From Azadirachta indica (Eukaryota > Streptophyta > Magnoliopsida > Sapindales > Meliaceae): a stretch of 64,000 nucleotides of DNA. The stretch lies in the NCBI GenBank assembly GCA_022749755.1, contig CM040449.1:10946363-11010362 (forward strand), given 5' to 3'. Below are positions 21,268-34,141 of this stretch, piece after piece. The notes beneath the pieces were generated by a model. That model ran no database searches. It saw only the letters and a list, made by a program, of their open reading frames with translations, and had not been told where the DNA came from. Numbering within the stretch: position 1 is the stretch's first letter; the number at the start of each line of letters is the position of its first letter. A program made the translations under genes and the position numbers.

Positions 21268-22716
21268 ATGGCTCAAACTATGCTGCTTATGTCTGGAGTC
21301 TCTACTTCCCATGTGGGAAACTTGAAGAGAGATTCTTTGCTTTCGTTTCAGAGCCAAAGATTGAAGCCTAAGCAATTCTCTCAGCTTCTGTACTTCAATC
21401 CTTCACAAGCTAGTACTTCATCTTCTAAATCTTTTACCCCTCTTGCTCTCTTCAAATCAAAAACCAAAGCTCCTCCCAAGAAGGTTCGTGTCTTTGTTTT
21501 TGTTTTTCTTGTTTTTGCTTTTCTTGTAGTTGTTGTTTATGGTTTTTAATTTACATGCAGGCTGTGGGAAAGCCAAAGGAGAAAGTTGAAGATGGTATAT
21601 TTGGGACATCAGGAGGAATTGGTTTTACAAAGCAAAATGAATTGTTTGTTGGTCGTGTTGCTATGATTGGCTTTGCTGTGAGTACTAACAAATTTCTGTA
21701 AATTTTGTAATGAGACAACCATCTTTTTGCTCAAAAATTGGCAGATTTATCATTTTGTTGAAGGGTTTTCTTAGACTTAGAAATCTTTTACATACGTATG
21801 TTTTGTAGTAAAATAATACTTTGAACCACACAACACTGATTAATAATGTTCTAAAATAAAACTCTGTATAACACTAAACGGCACCGTTTTTCCAACAAAT
21901 GTGTGAAGCACTGATTAATACAGTTGTAAAAGCAGGCTATTGTGTATCATATAAATCTAATCGACATTGTGTTATAGCAAATTTATATTTGTTGAGGTAC
22001 TAATGTCTGCAGCAGAGAATTTTTATGTAATTGTGTTCTGTTGCTACTTCTTGTTCAGGCTTCCCTGCTGGGTGAAGCAATAACAGGGAAAGGAATTCTA
22101 GCTCAGTTAAATTTGGAGACTGGAATTCCCATCTACGAAGCAGAGCCACTGCTGCTGTTCTTCATATTGTTCACTCTGCTTGGTGCCATCGGAGCTTTGG
22201 GTGACCGTGGTAAATTTGTCGACGAGCCAGAACAAACCACCGGAATTGGAGGAGCTGTAATCCCTCCCGGAAAAGGGTTCAGGTCAGCATTAGGTCTCAA
22301 GGAAGGAGGTAAAACTTTGCATTTGTGCCCCTTTGTGTCATCTTAATCTTTTAAGTTAATTAAAATTTAACATTACTAGTTACTTCTTATGTCTGTATCC
22401 TAACATAAGCTAGTGTAAACTAATTTCAAGAGTCAACTGAGCTCAATTTGACAATTTTGCAATGCAAATAGGTCCAATATTTGGATTCACAAAGGCAAAT
22501 GAGCTGTTTGTAGGAAGATTGGCTCAGCTGGGGATTGCATTTTCATTGATTGGAGAAATCATAACAGGAAAAGGAGCTCTAGCACAACTCAACATAGAGA
22601 CAGGAATTCCAATTAATGAAATTGAACCACTTGTGCTGTTCAACGTTATCTTCTTCTTCCTTGCTGCTTTGAATCCTGGAACTGGTAAATTTGTTACCGA
22701 TGAAGATGAAGAGTAG
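21268..22716 (+). CDS. psbS: PsbS, photosystem II 22 kDa protein (NPQ sensor)
   Basis: Four exons, 21268-21483, 21561-21677, 22059-22308 and 22472-22716, encode 275 residues, normal for the family. The first ~70 residues form a Ser/Lys-rich chloroplast transit peptide (MAQTMLLMSGVSTSHVGNLK). The mature part shows the internal duplication of PsbS: FTKQNELFVGRVAMIGFAAS is echoed by FTKANELFVGRLAQLGIAFS, and GILAQLNLETGIPIYEAEPL by GALAQLNIETGIPINEIEPL. Each half holds two membrane helices, four in all, and the paired lumenal glutamates (AEPL, IEPL) that sense low pH are present. PsbS triggers energy-dependent quenching of excess excitation in PSII antennae of the thylakoid. Intron 1 is only 77 nt. 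The ATG chosen begins the family transit peptide; an in-frame ATG at 21175 precedes it and is probably in the leader. Confidence 0.98.
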
Positions 22717-25591
22717 TTGATCACTTTAGCTTTAGCTTTTCCCTTTGCCTTCTTATGTTTCTTCTCATTTAAAATTTTACTTTGTGTTTTCTTCACTCAA
22801 AATTAAGTTCCAAACGTTTTCTGTCTTCTGTCCCTCTCTCTCTTTCTGTCATTTGGATTCATGTGTTGTGCCGTATCAATTTGACTCATTTGATACTTAA
22901 TTTGAGATTGATGTTAGAGTAAATGAAAGTGAGTTTAGGTTAATTAAAAAGAGTAAAAGATGCTAGTCCTTAACATCTCTGCACTTAAGTTGAACACATT
23001 TAACCAAGAACTCGAAACTTTTGCACACGGATGAAAGACAATACTTTGCACACAATGTTATTAAAGAAATATGCTTTCAACTTTTCTTATTTCTCTTCGA
23101 GAAAAGACTATAATTATAATGATACTTGTATGCTAGATATTCATCTCTAGCACTTAATGTGCAACCAGCATCCTTAGTTGCTAGGGGCATATGTTATACA
23201 TACACTATCACTACTTAATTTTACCAAGTCTAAGAATAAGTTAAAGGCCTATTTGTGTGTCACTTCTCTTGATATAAGGGATTGCCATGCCAAGTCATGA
23301 AAACTTGGTCTTTCTTTGATACTTCATGAAACCTAAGTCACTCTTTCATTATTTTCAATAAGTGCACCTTATTTAGGGCCTTTTCGAGTTTCCTCGCCAT
23401 TATCTTAAGTCTTCTAGCTTACAGCCCACATCTATTTTCATCCATATTACTCATTTTCAATACTCATTTGCACAATCTAACTATTGTGTAGTGTTACATG
23501 TATCTTTCTCACTTTCTACTATATCACGGGTCCAATAGGTGTATTCTGACAATGCTAGCTTTCAACAATGTGTTCCTAACACATTAATCTATCTCTAGGT
23601 TCTTAACACCATCCAGTATGCATCTATCACGATTGCTCATCTCATAATTATGAGACTTGTGTATTGCCTCTATATTTTTTAGCAACTTATCAACTTTGAC
23701 GCAAAACAACTAACCAAGTGATTGAGTGACATATAAATTATGGATAAGTTTTAATCCTTTTAGAAATATCCTAAAATACCTGTAATTTATTAGTTACAAG
23801 TACATTTGTTTGGGTGAAAAAAAAAAAGCGATAATACAACAAATTTAGATAATTTGGTGACAAATACAAACACAACCACTAAAGGATATAATAATATTTT
23901 ATAAATTCTATCTAAATAAACACCATTAGCTATTACACTGAGTGTTTATGGTCTTTTTGGATATTTTAAAACTATTAGGATTTTATCAATTCAATTGGCC
24001 AAAATTTAGAGATTACTATATCTTTGTTCAATTTAAAATTTATTTTAGATGTTTTAAAAAATATTACGCAAACTCATTTTTGACAAAACCATCATTTTTA
24101 TAGCATATTTTGATGAATAAAGTAGAGTAGTTTCTCAACCAATATAAACAATTTATCAACAATGTAATGAAGTAATATTGATTGGTATAAATAGAATTTA
24201 TGAATATTTGATTATTAATTTTAATTTGAATTTGACTGAAATTTGAATCTAACTAAAATGTTTGTTTTTTATCTTAAATATCATAATATAAATATTAAGT
24301 TATTTGTTTTATAAAAATAAAAAATTTGAAATTGATATGTTGACATATATACTATTTTCAAGTATTCTATATATTTATGTTTTACAACAAAAATTAATTA
24401 TGTTGACAATAATTCATAAATTGAATAATTTTTAATAAATTATATTAATACATAAGTTATTTTTCATATGATATATGACTTTACTTCGTATTATGAGTAA
24501 AGAAAAATTATGAAAATAATTTAAATGATATAAAAATCAATTATAAAATAAATAAAATAGATAAATTATGTCAAAATATTATATTGTTCCAAGTACATAA
24601 AAATAGAAAGTATTAGATAAAATTTAAAATTTAAGTGTTAAAAAATAAAGGCATAAATTTATAGTATTATTGATAAATAAAAAATTTAATTTGTTCAGAC
24701 ATTTAGTTATTTGAATTTAAATTTTAAAATTTTTAATTTAATTACATTCATATATTTTTAATAAATTTTCAAACATAAATTAAAAAAACAAATAATTTTT
24801 AAATATTTGAATAATTTTATTCAAATTTCAATTCAAAAATCAAAGAATCTTTTAGGTTCGATTGCTTTTAGCTTTTTTTTTTTTTGTTTTAACCAATAAA
24901 AAACCGCAATTAAAGTTGCATACTTGCACTGGTGGGTGAAGTCATAGAGTGTAATGACCCTATTATTCCAAAATTTAAATTAATTTTACCTAAAAAGGAT
25001 TTAATATGGATATATTATTACCTAAATATGATAAGAATAAAAGTAAGTTTTTTATCTATAAAATTTTAAAATTATTTAAATATTGAATTAATTTTAATTA
25101 TTTTCTTTTAGATTACATTGAATATATTTCTATATGAAAACAAAATAAAGGTGATCTAACAAAGATTCCATATCCACTTGCATTTAGAATGAATGTTTGT
25201 TATTTCAAAATTAATTTAATTTATCAAATATTTTTTAAAATCACTAAAATTTAACATATTTGTAAGAGATAAAGTAATTGATTTCTCCTCGCACCAATTA
25301 GGGAGTGAAATTTTTTTAATTTCCATTTGATGTATGAGTAGGATGAATTTAGGCCATGTAAAATACTAAAAAAAATTTAATTGAAGATAAAAGAAAAAAA
25401 ATAGGGTAATCTTCAATTTACCCCCTTTATATATTGATAATTTTTACTCTACCCTCAAGTTTATTATAAGTGTTCGATCTGTCCCCAATCCTTTAAGTCC
25501 CACAGTTAGATTTAATTACTGACTCAAGTTGACCGGTAAAAAAACTATATTATTCTTTATAACATTTAATATATATGAAATGATATAATTA

Positions 25592-25858
25592 ATAAAAAAA
25601 AAAAGAAAAAGAGAGAATAGACAACGGAAGAAGGAAAAAAAAAGAAAAGAAATAGAAAGAGATGAAATAATTAATCCAAAAAAAATGAAAAAAAAAAAAA
25701 GAGGGAATAGATGAGAGAAGAAGGGGAAAAAAAATAAAAAAGGAAAAGGAATAGAGAGAAAAGAAGAAGAAGAAAGAAGGAAAAAAAATAGAGGGAGAGA
25801 GAGACAGACTAAGGAAGAAGAAGAAGAAGAAGAAGGAACAGGATAAGGAAGAAAAAAT
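25592..25858 (+). repeat. Purine-rich (A/G) tract of about 265 bp
   Basis: The plus strand is almost wholly A and G, with imperfect GAAGAAGAA and GAGAGAGAG runs and degenerate internal duplications (GAGAGAATAGA, GAGGGAATAGA). It is low-complexity. Such tracts can form triplex (H-DNA) structures and also act as GAGA-type sites. Confidence 0.85.
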
Positions 25859-26508
25859 TATTTTTTATTAATTTGCAATTGTAAATTATAGTTTAAGCCT
25901 TTGAGGGAAGAAAACAAGTATTTTTTTTATTATTTTATAATTATAAATCACAATTTTTTCTTTCACGTGTTAAATATAATTGTGGAATTTAAAGTTTGTC
26001 AACTTATGAAGGGTGTAAAATAAAAATTACTTAAGGAAATAATTAAAAATATATTTGTAATTAACGTATTTTTATTTAATTTTAAAAAGTATATAAATTA
26101 AAATAAACACCTATTTAATTGATAATTATTAACCACTATGCTATTACAGTTAACGATCAATAATAGTACCTATAAATTAGGACCTAATCTCAAATCTATC
26201 TTGATTCTTTAAAAATCCTTCAATCATTAACTTGATTTACAGCAAATTACTTAAAAAATTAAAAACAAAATTTCAATATCCACCAAACTAATCATAGTCA
26301 TCCAAGCTTTTGCAAAGTCGTATGATGGGCAAACAACCAACCTCATTATTTAAATGTTAACACGTGTCATGTAAATATTGGTCCACTAATATAATATTAA
26401 TTATGAAAATTTCAATTATTTAATTCCTATTTTATAATCCATTAGGATTATTACAAACAGTTTAAGTAATTAAGTGCTAATTACTTTAATTAAATGATAA
26501 TTACAAAC

Positions 26509-27396
26509 GGAATAATAACTTCTAGATCTCTAAATTTTTGCATTTTTACAAATAAAAATATAATTTATTAATTTATATCACATAAATTCTTTTTTTTAAT
26601 ATTACATATACAACATACTAATATTACATCAAAAATTTATCAAAATTTTTTTGATGAAGTCGCATATGCCACCACCCGAATATCTTTACTCAATTTACAT
26701 GATATTTTAACTTTACACGTATAAAAAAATCTATCTGTGATCTAATACGATGGACCCTACACATTTGATGGATAACATTTTTTTTAATTAGGAAATAACT
26801 TTGTTGGTTGAAGATAGTAAGATTATTTGGAATGCAACGTTCTAATCACTCGAGTAAAGTTTGAGTGGTTATATCACATGAATTTTTGAACACTTTGAAC
26901 TGACTAAAAATATCTTTTACTATTAAGTTAATTTTTGTCCATTAATTCCTTGTGTTAGGCCTAATTTTTGAAATATTTGTCATAAATGGTCTATGAGTTC
27001 AATAAATTTAATATTATATTATATTGCGCTGAATTTTATTTTTTTATATTTTTAACTGTTAGATAATTAAAATTACAAAAATATTATTAAATTAATTTTT
27101 ATATAAATTGTTACTATAAGTATTGCTTATTTTTTATAATTTTTAAATATTGTTTTATAGAACTTATGTGCTGATTAGACCTCTCATGTTTTGGATATGA
27201 ATTAGATCTGAGTTTATACCATGTTCCGCCAAGAAAATTCATTTGACACTCCTAATTAAAATTTAATTGTGAAAAGGTAATGTTATCATTCCAAGTCTTC
27301 AAGAGGAGCAATCAGGACCTATTTGATAAATATAAATATATTATGTATATATTTGTAAAAACAGGAAAATTTTAGGGACTTAAATGTTATCTTGCC
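26509..27396. repeat. Dispersed element(s) with inverted ends
   Basis: The left end is GGAATAATAACTTCTAGATC and the reverse-complemented right end is GGCAAGATAACATTTAAGTC. Both ends continue to match inward (CATTTTTACAAATAAA against TGTTTTTACAAATATA). A second left-end-like motif at about 27276 (GGTAATGTTATC) suggests that a shorter member shares the right end. Confidence 0.45.
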
Positions 27397-27695
27397 AATT
27401 GAGAACTTTCGTGTTTCCGTTATAGTCCATGGGAGTGAACCGAGGAAGGAACAAAACAAACGTCCATCCCTTTCCATTCCACCTCCGCTCCTTCCTTCTT
27501 AGCTTTAACTTCTTTCCTCTCTCTCTGTAAATAGAAAACTGTTAAACTCACCCGATTCAGGCGGCACGACTTCATCACCAACCACTTAACGGCTGAGACT
27601 TCAGTTTCTATCTTTATCTTAACACGGTTGATTGATCGTTCAGTTTTACCTAGAAGTCACAGCTGCGATCAGAACCGTTGTTTTGATTGAAAGAA

Positions 27696-30027
27696 ATGGA
27701 GACGTCTGTGTTTTTCAATGGAAATCACCATCCTTCCTTTTCTTCTTCGGCTTCTCAGGGACATGTTAGCTACAGGTCCTCTTTCTCCCTCTATATATAA
27801 CATATGTTTGACAAAAAAAAAAAAGATTTTTTATTTTGTAATTCATGGGTTTGGAGTTTATTTTGTTGAATTAAATTGGGACTTTCGTTATGACTTTTGG
27901 CATCTACTTTGTTGAGTACTTGGAGCTTGTTTGGAAGGTTAAGTTTTCATTTTATAGCTTGCGTGAGATGGGTTTTTAATTATTTTGGATATAAATTATG
28001 ATAACCTGAAGATCAATTGAGGGTATGTTTGGGATTGAAGTGTTTGTGATACATCATTAGTTGTCAAGTACTAGGGGCACCTTATTATCTACTTTGTTGA
28101 GCACTTTGGATCTTATTTGGAAGGTTAAATCTTGAGTTTGTAGCTTGTGTGATATGGGTTTGTAAGTTTCTTTGAGTAATCAGTTGAGGTTATGTGTGGG
28201 ATTGAAGTGGAGTGGGAAGTATAAGCAAGAGAGTAAATGCGGTAAAGATTAGTTTTAAGTAAAAGTTTACCTGCATTGTGGTAGCCCCAAACATACTCTT
28301 AACTTAGTAAAGCTTCGCTTAAATTTAAATTTGAAGAAAGCTTAAACACTTAAATTTGGATTTGAGGAATGGCTTTAATGATAACAAATTCACCAAATTT
28401 ATGCTGCTAAATAGAATATTAGTGATTGAATTGAAGTTCTGATGTTCTCCAATGAAAATCAGAGATTATCTACCCATAAAATTGGACTACTTGTAAAACT
28501 ATTTTACCTAGTTGGTTCATGTAGCTATGATTGATGCCATACTAAGTACTAGATGGAACTTTCTCTTCAATTTAGCTTCTTTGGATTCATGATTAAGTTT
28601 GAATCAATTTGATCTCTGTTTATTTGGCTATCATGTAGAGTGTTAGAAGGATTGCAATTTCATTCTCTTAAGTGTCAATAAACAAGAATGGCAGCTTTAG
28701 CAGCCTTAGATATGCCAGTTTGTTGCTCTATATGGGGCAATGCATAAAACAGGTGCTAATCATACTATGTTGTTTATAAAGCATAATTCATGGTTCCTTG
28801 ATTACCTTATTATACATTTTATATTTGTAGCTTCAACTGCTACGTGAAAATAATGGGGTAATTCTATATTTGTTAGTTGTCTAGATTGCCTGTAAATAGA
28901 TCCATTGACTAATTGATAATTTTATATAGGGGTCTAGCTGTTGCATTTTTGATATGCTTTGTAATCTCGGCATTCATCTTCCCCTTTGTTTTGATGTTAT
29001 GAAAGGCAAGCAGGGGAATCAAAATCATATTGTTGGATGTTGATGTTTGATTGGACCACTTTGGAAACCATGAGGAAGTGATCAACTCATTACTCGTATA
29101 CTCCAAATTTTTCTCTGTTTAAATTGGTTATAGTAAATATCGTAACTATGAAGGCATGAGGGGAAATCAAAATCGTATTGTTGGATGTTGATGTTTGATT
29201 GGACCACTTTGGAAACAGTAAGGCATTAATCAGCTCATTACTCACATACTCCCTTTTTTCCCCAATTAAAATGCTGTCCTTATAATATGAAGATGAGAAC
29301 AAATATCGGAAACTGATCCTAAAGTGTCTGGCAGTATCTTTAGAGTCTACTTTTGAATTCAACGTGTCACCTACTTACCTACCTACCTTGTGATTATGAT
29401 GCCTTCCTATAGTTAAAATATTACCATCTATAGGGTTGAAAGGAAGGTCAATTGAATTTCTGCATCTTGCTGTGAAGGATGGGTATAATGAGTTACAAAT
29501 GCAAAAAATAATAGAGTCTAGTACTTTAAGTTAAAAGTTCTTTTGGCAAGCTTATTTCTTGTATTTTTGGTTTTAAATCTTGATTATATTTATGAAGATG
29601 GTACATGACAGAAGTTTTTTCGCACAGTTGTGGTGCTTGCGGGTACGAGCTGAACCTTAGCTCTGGTAATCGGAACATCTCAACAATTGGATCGAAATAT
29701 GGAAAATCAATGAAGCGAGGGATCATTTCATTCTTAGACATAGACGAGAGCAGATTTACTCAGGTTGATGAGTTGCAATGCATTCCACACTTTTCCAAAA
29801 ACTCCTGGACCCTTTTCCGCCACAGAACTAAACTTCTATGCCGTAAGTGTGGTAACCATATTGGAATCGCCTATGATGATAAAACCTCAGCTTACCACTC
29901 TCCAGTATCAGACGGATCAGATCCAGTCTCCGTCAACAATGTATCTGGTCGTAGAAAATATGATGTTCGAATACGTGCCCTACAGCCTTCATCTGCCAAA
30001 GAATCTGGCACTCCCCTGTTCTCATGA
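27696..30027 (+). CDS. At4g08330-type small zinc-ribbon protein, function unknown
   Basis: Two exons, 27696-27775 and 29628-30027, give 159 residues; the junction codon AG|T encodes Ser in VSYSCGACGYELNL. Two CxxC pairs, CGAC early and CRKC in TKLLCRKCGNHIG, form a likely zinc site like those of the Yippee/MIS18 fold. The core between them (IGSKYGKSMKRGIISFLDID and QCIPHFSKNSWTLFRHRTK) is strongly conserved in the plant family named after At4g08330, which databases label chloroplastic. The N-terminus here (METSVFFNGNHHPSFSSSAS) is Ser/His-rich and not a clear transit peptide. Function is not known. The 1.85-kb intron contains two separate tandem duplications. The last ~40 residues after the second CxxC are polar and probably disordered. 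Confidence 0.88.
27902..28209 (+). repeat. Tandem duplication inside the intron (period about 185 bp)
   Basis: Copy 1 (27902-28043) and copy 2 (28087-28209) share ATCTACTTTGTTGAG, TTTGGAAGGTTAA and TGGGATTGAAGTG in the same order with scattered differences, so this is an old duplication. Confidence 0.7.
29001..29252 (+). repeat. Second tandem duplication inside the same intron (period about 148 bp)
   Basis: Copy 1 (29001-29104) and copy 2 (29148-29252) share long runs such as TATTGTTGGATGTTGATGTT and TTGATTGGACCACTTTGGAA, with about 10-15% difference. It is younger than the duplication at 27902. Confidence 0.88.
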
Positions 30028-31868
30028 TACTATGGAGTAAGTTTCTACATCATTTGTTATCTTTGCATGGCGTCAACAACAAACTGTACTAAGAATTTTC
30101 TCGTGTGATTATCTGTGTATAAATATTTGAGTTCTTTTGTTTTATACTTTTTTTTTTCCTTTGAATTTTCTTCGTCCATAAGATCTATATATATCCAAGT
30201 GTCAGAAATCGAATCAAAAGAAAATGCAGGAAGTTTTGAGTTGTTCATCAAAGTTAAACAGCTGTGTCCAAATTTGAATGTAAAAGAGTGTTTTAAGATT
30301 GAATTGATGTAGCATTAGCTTTGTCAGCTTTGTTATTTCGTTTCTTCTCCTATACGAGCATTGGCTTTTGGACCATTTCAAACTCATGTTCTTGCATTCA
30401 GTTGAGCTTTCCATATTCAACCACTGAAAAGTTAGATAAATTATTCATGTTACAGTACAAGAGATGTACCATATACCCCAAATTTTCATTGCAATTCTCA
30501 AGTTTTTGTTACATTTTTTGAATTTCTTACATGTAATGCACAAGTTGGAAATGTGATGGAATATTTGAAATTGCAATAAAAGATTTCGGAATTGCAACAA
30601 AAGATTTGTGATACTGAACTATAAAGCTGAATGTGCCATAGCTCTGTCCTCAAGCAGACTCCTTCAATTTCGCCAATTTTACATGAAAATCTGGAAGAGG
30701 AAGATTGAGGATCAAGCAATGTTTGTTGTTTTATCCTAAATCTGATTAACTGTAAATAATATGTTTGTCTTTTATTTATTAACTTTTATAGAAAAAAACT
30801 TATTTGACAACCTTATATTATTGTCACAAGTCTATGTAGTTTATTTTTACCGATTTTTCGTTTTAAATTAATTTTATTTCACAATAGTTATAACTTGAAA
30901 ATAACTTTACAACAATACCTCTTCGATTTCTTTGAAAAAAAGGAATATATTGTTCAATTAATTTGTTGAATCAATTTAAGTCCAAATCTGTTGACGTCTA
31001 GCAGGATGGTACATTTAGTATTATTTGCTGAAATTGAAGCAGTTAATATCAAGTGAGTTTGTTAAAGAAATCAAAGACAAGAAAGTGGAAGGAAAAGTGA
31101 TTTATTATTACCAATTTAATAAAGAGTGAACAATGAAATAATGAGTTGTAGAGTCATTTGAAGTCAAAATCTATTAAAACATAACAAGAGAGGTTTGAAG
31201 TTTTGATTCCCTAATTTTATTAACAACAAAGATAATGTGTAGTACATTTATTTTAAGGGTTATTTTATAGGTGGATGGACAATACAAATCTACAATGTTT
31301 TGCCATAAAAAATTAGGATGGAATGAAAGAGTTGAAGAGATTTATGGTGTATATACATATTTTTAAATTTTAAAATTGACCAATTGGAAAATTTTCTCTC
31401 ATAATAATATGAATTAAAAATTACATTTGATCTCAAATATATTCTAAGTACTTGCTTGTTTTTGAATTTTAAAATTAATTTAGTTTTAATTAACCAAATA
31501 TTTTGAAATGTCTCGAAATAAAATTTGATTTAATGCTAAAACTTACAATTTAAATAAATTTACGAAGATGTGCTATGATCACTAATTTTTATAAATTTAT
31601 ATTAAAAATAAAAATACACAAATGATTTAATTTTTATTTAAATTATATCTTTATATTATTATAATTTTATATGGATTAAAATAAACAGATAAAAAAATAA
31701 TATAATATTATTTCACATTAATTTTTATAACATGTAAACATAATAATAGTCATATTAAAATAATTAAACATCTCGTATATATATTTATTATGTATATATA
31801 TATATACATATTTTTTCATCAATTATTGATCGCGTTTATATACAAGTCTCAAATTAATTTGTCTTTCT
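30028..31868. other. Intergenic between convergent genes, no gene seen
   Basis: The upstream gene (+) and the NPF gene (-) converge here. About 30028-30700 is probably 3' UTR and flank of the zinc-ribbon gene. The rest is AT-rich, with a TATATATATA run near 31792-31805, and shows no coding frame or RNA gene. Confidence 0.6.
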
Positions 31869-34107
31869 TCATGATTTGATAGGACTAGCTAGCTCAGCAT
31901 CAGGATAGGGTTTTTCTTCTAATTCTACATTACCCTTGTAACGATAGATATGGGCACAGTACAGGAAATACAAAAAGTTAACAGCCCCCATCCCTGCTAA
32001 TAGGTAGTAGAAATAATCTAATCTTCCACCATTAATATCGCTTGTCAACCAGTCAGGCCTCCCATTTTTCCTTGTACTTCTATGTATTATGGTGATCATT
32101 AAGCTGCTCAAATAATTTGCAACTCCAAGAGAGCAAAATGCAAGGGCATTGGCAATACTTTTCATGTGCTCAGGAAACTCCTTGTTAAATAATTCTATCT
32201 GCCCAAGTGCCAGAAACGCTTCACAAAACCCTAGAAGTATCAGCTGAGGAGATAGCCAGAAGACTGACAGAATTGTGTTTTCTTCTGCTGCAGTCCTTCT
32301 TTTCTTCTCTACAATGCCTGCAGCCACCATTGATAGGACTGAAAACACCATTCCGATGCCGATTCTTTGAAGCATTTTGATCCCTTCTTCGACCTTGGTG
32401 AATCGGCGGAGAGATGGGACGAGGATTCTGTCGTAGAAGGGGAGGAGAAGGCCTACGGTAATCATCGATATGACGCCGATTGAGCCTGGAGGGACCTGAA
32501 ACTTGGGTCCTAAGTGTCTGTTCATTTGCATAGCTTGTGAGATGGTGAAGGTTGTTTGCTGTATCAGCGCGATGACGCCTATGATTCCTGAAGCCCATAC
32601 AGGGATGACTTTTATCAGACACTTGACATCTTCTACTTGCTGAACACTGCAGAGATTCCATTGATTTATGGGTGTTCCATCAGGGTTAAGCTCATTTTCT
32701 TCTATCATTGCCGTTTGACTGAGAGGAGTTTCGTTTGGCTTGAGTTCTTTGTCCATAATCACTGCCGCTTTGTTCAAAAACCTGAGACAAAAATCAACCA
32801 GCAAGTGAATCAAGAACACATTCACTTTGTTTATTGCTTTGTCAAAACTGAGGATAAAAAAATGTTCACCTGAACTGGCTGGTGAGAGGCAACTTTGATG
32901 AAACAGTACCTTCCAGCTTCGACGCAGGATTGTAGTAAACCACATTGTTACCTCCTTCTGGAATCATAAGTTTTCTCTTCTTGTACGCAGCAAGAAACAC
33001 TCGAAAAATACCTGAAAATATGCTGCCGTCTGGTTCAACAAACACATAAACTCTTGTCCCCACGAAGAACAGAACAATCGAACACAACATAAGCACTGTC
33101 GGAATTCCAAACCCTATCACCCAACTCACTTGGTCTTGTATGTAAACCACACCAGTCTGAGATATCAATATCACCACTGTAAATGAAGTGTAATACCAGT
33201 TAAAAAAACTGTTGATTCCTTTAATTCCTTTCTGCGTCGTTGCATCAAACTGATCGACGCCGAACGGTATGCTGCATGACCTAATTCCACCAGAGCCAAC
33301 AGATAGTAAGCATAAACCGGTCAGCAGAACAGCCATTTGAGATTTGTTGGGTTGTTGGCACTGTCCGAAAGGTGGCTTTGTGACGTCGCATTTCGGAGGA
33401 TGTAGGTCCGGTACCCACGCCGTTAAAGTCACCGTTAACATGCCCTGTTAGTGTTGGGTTGGAATCATATTTGGTTTTGTTTAGGTAAGGGACAAAAGAG
33501 CAGGAATATTTGTTCTTTAAAGTTTGCAGATGCATGAATTGGATTGTATGAGGATTCTAACAAAAGCAGTAAAATGCTAAAATCGATTAAGGTTATTACG
33601 AGAAAGTTATAGAAGCAGTTTAATCATTATGCAAATTAACGAAGAATTGAAGGAAATTAAGCAACAAAATAAGTAAGAAATTAAGGAAATTAATTAATTA
33701 ATTGACGTACCATAAGAGTAGCAAAGGATGCAAAGGCAATAGTGTTAAACCTGCCGGCGAAGGCATCAGAGATGAACGCACCAACCAAGGGAGCAAAATT
33801 GGTAACACCTCCCCAGATATTAAGAATGTTTGCAGCAGAAGCCTGAGTTAGGTGAAGTTCTCTAATCAAATACACCATAAAGTTAGCCAACAAACCCATC
33901 GTTGCTAACCTCTCAAACGTCTCATTTCCTGCATGCACACGCACACAAATATATACAATTAACATAACTAATTAACATATTTATATACAGCTTTAATTGA
34001 AAGCAGAATTAAGGAATATATATATATATATATATATAAATAAGTTGACACCTAAGATGTAAGACACGGCTTTCCATCCTCCAGGTTTAATCTTCATATT
34101 GGCAAGC

Positions 34108-34141
<34 letters not shown>

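Larger units (their letters stand above)
22717..27695. other. Gene-poor region of about 5 kb, no gene seen
   Basis: It begins with the PsbS 3' UTR. The block 22960-23720 has a more even base composition but no coding frame; on either strand it breaks within short distances. From 23750 on it is AT-rich, with a purine-rich tract at 25592-25858 and a repeat-family member at 26509-27396. The last 200 bases, including a CT-rich stretch (CTTTCCTCTCTCTCTG near 27512), look like promoter and leader of the next gene. Confidence 0.6.

Noticed and set aside
22524..22796. Lys-rich open frame on the minus strand
   Set aside because: It is antisense to the last PsbS exon and its 3' UTR, with no support of its own.
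32221..32661. 146-codon Arg/His-rich frame on the minus strand
   Set aside because: It is a shifted frame within NPF exon 4, whose membrane-protein frame is clearly the coding one.
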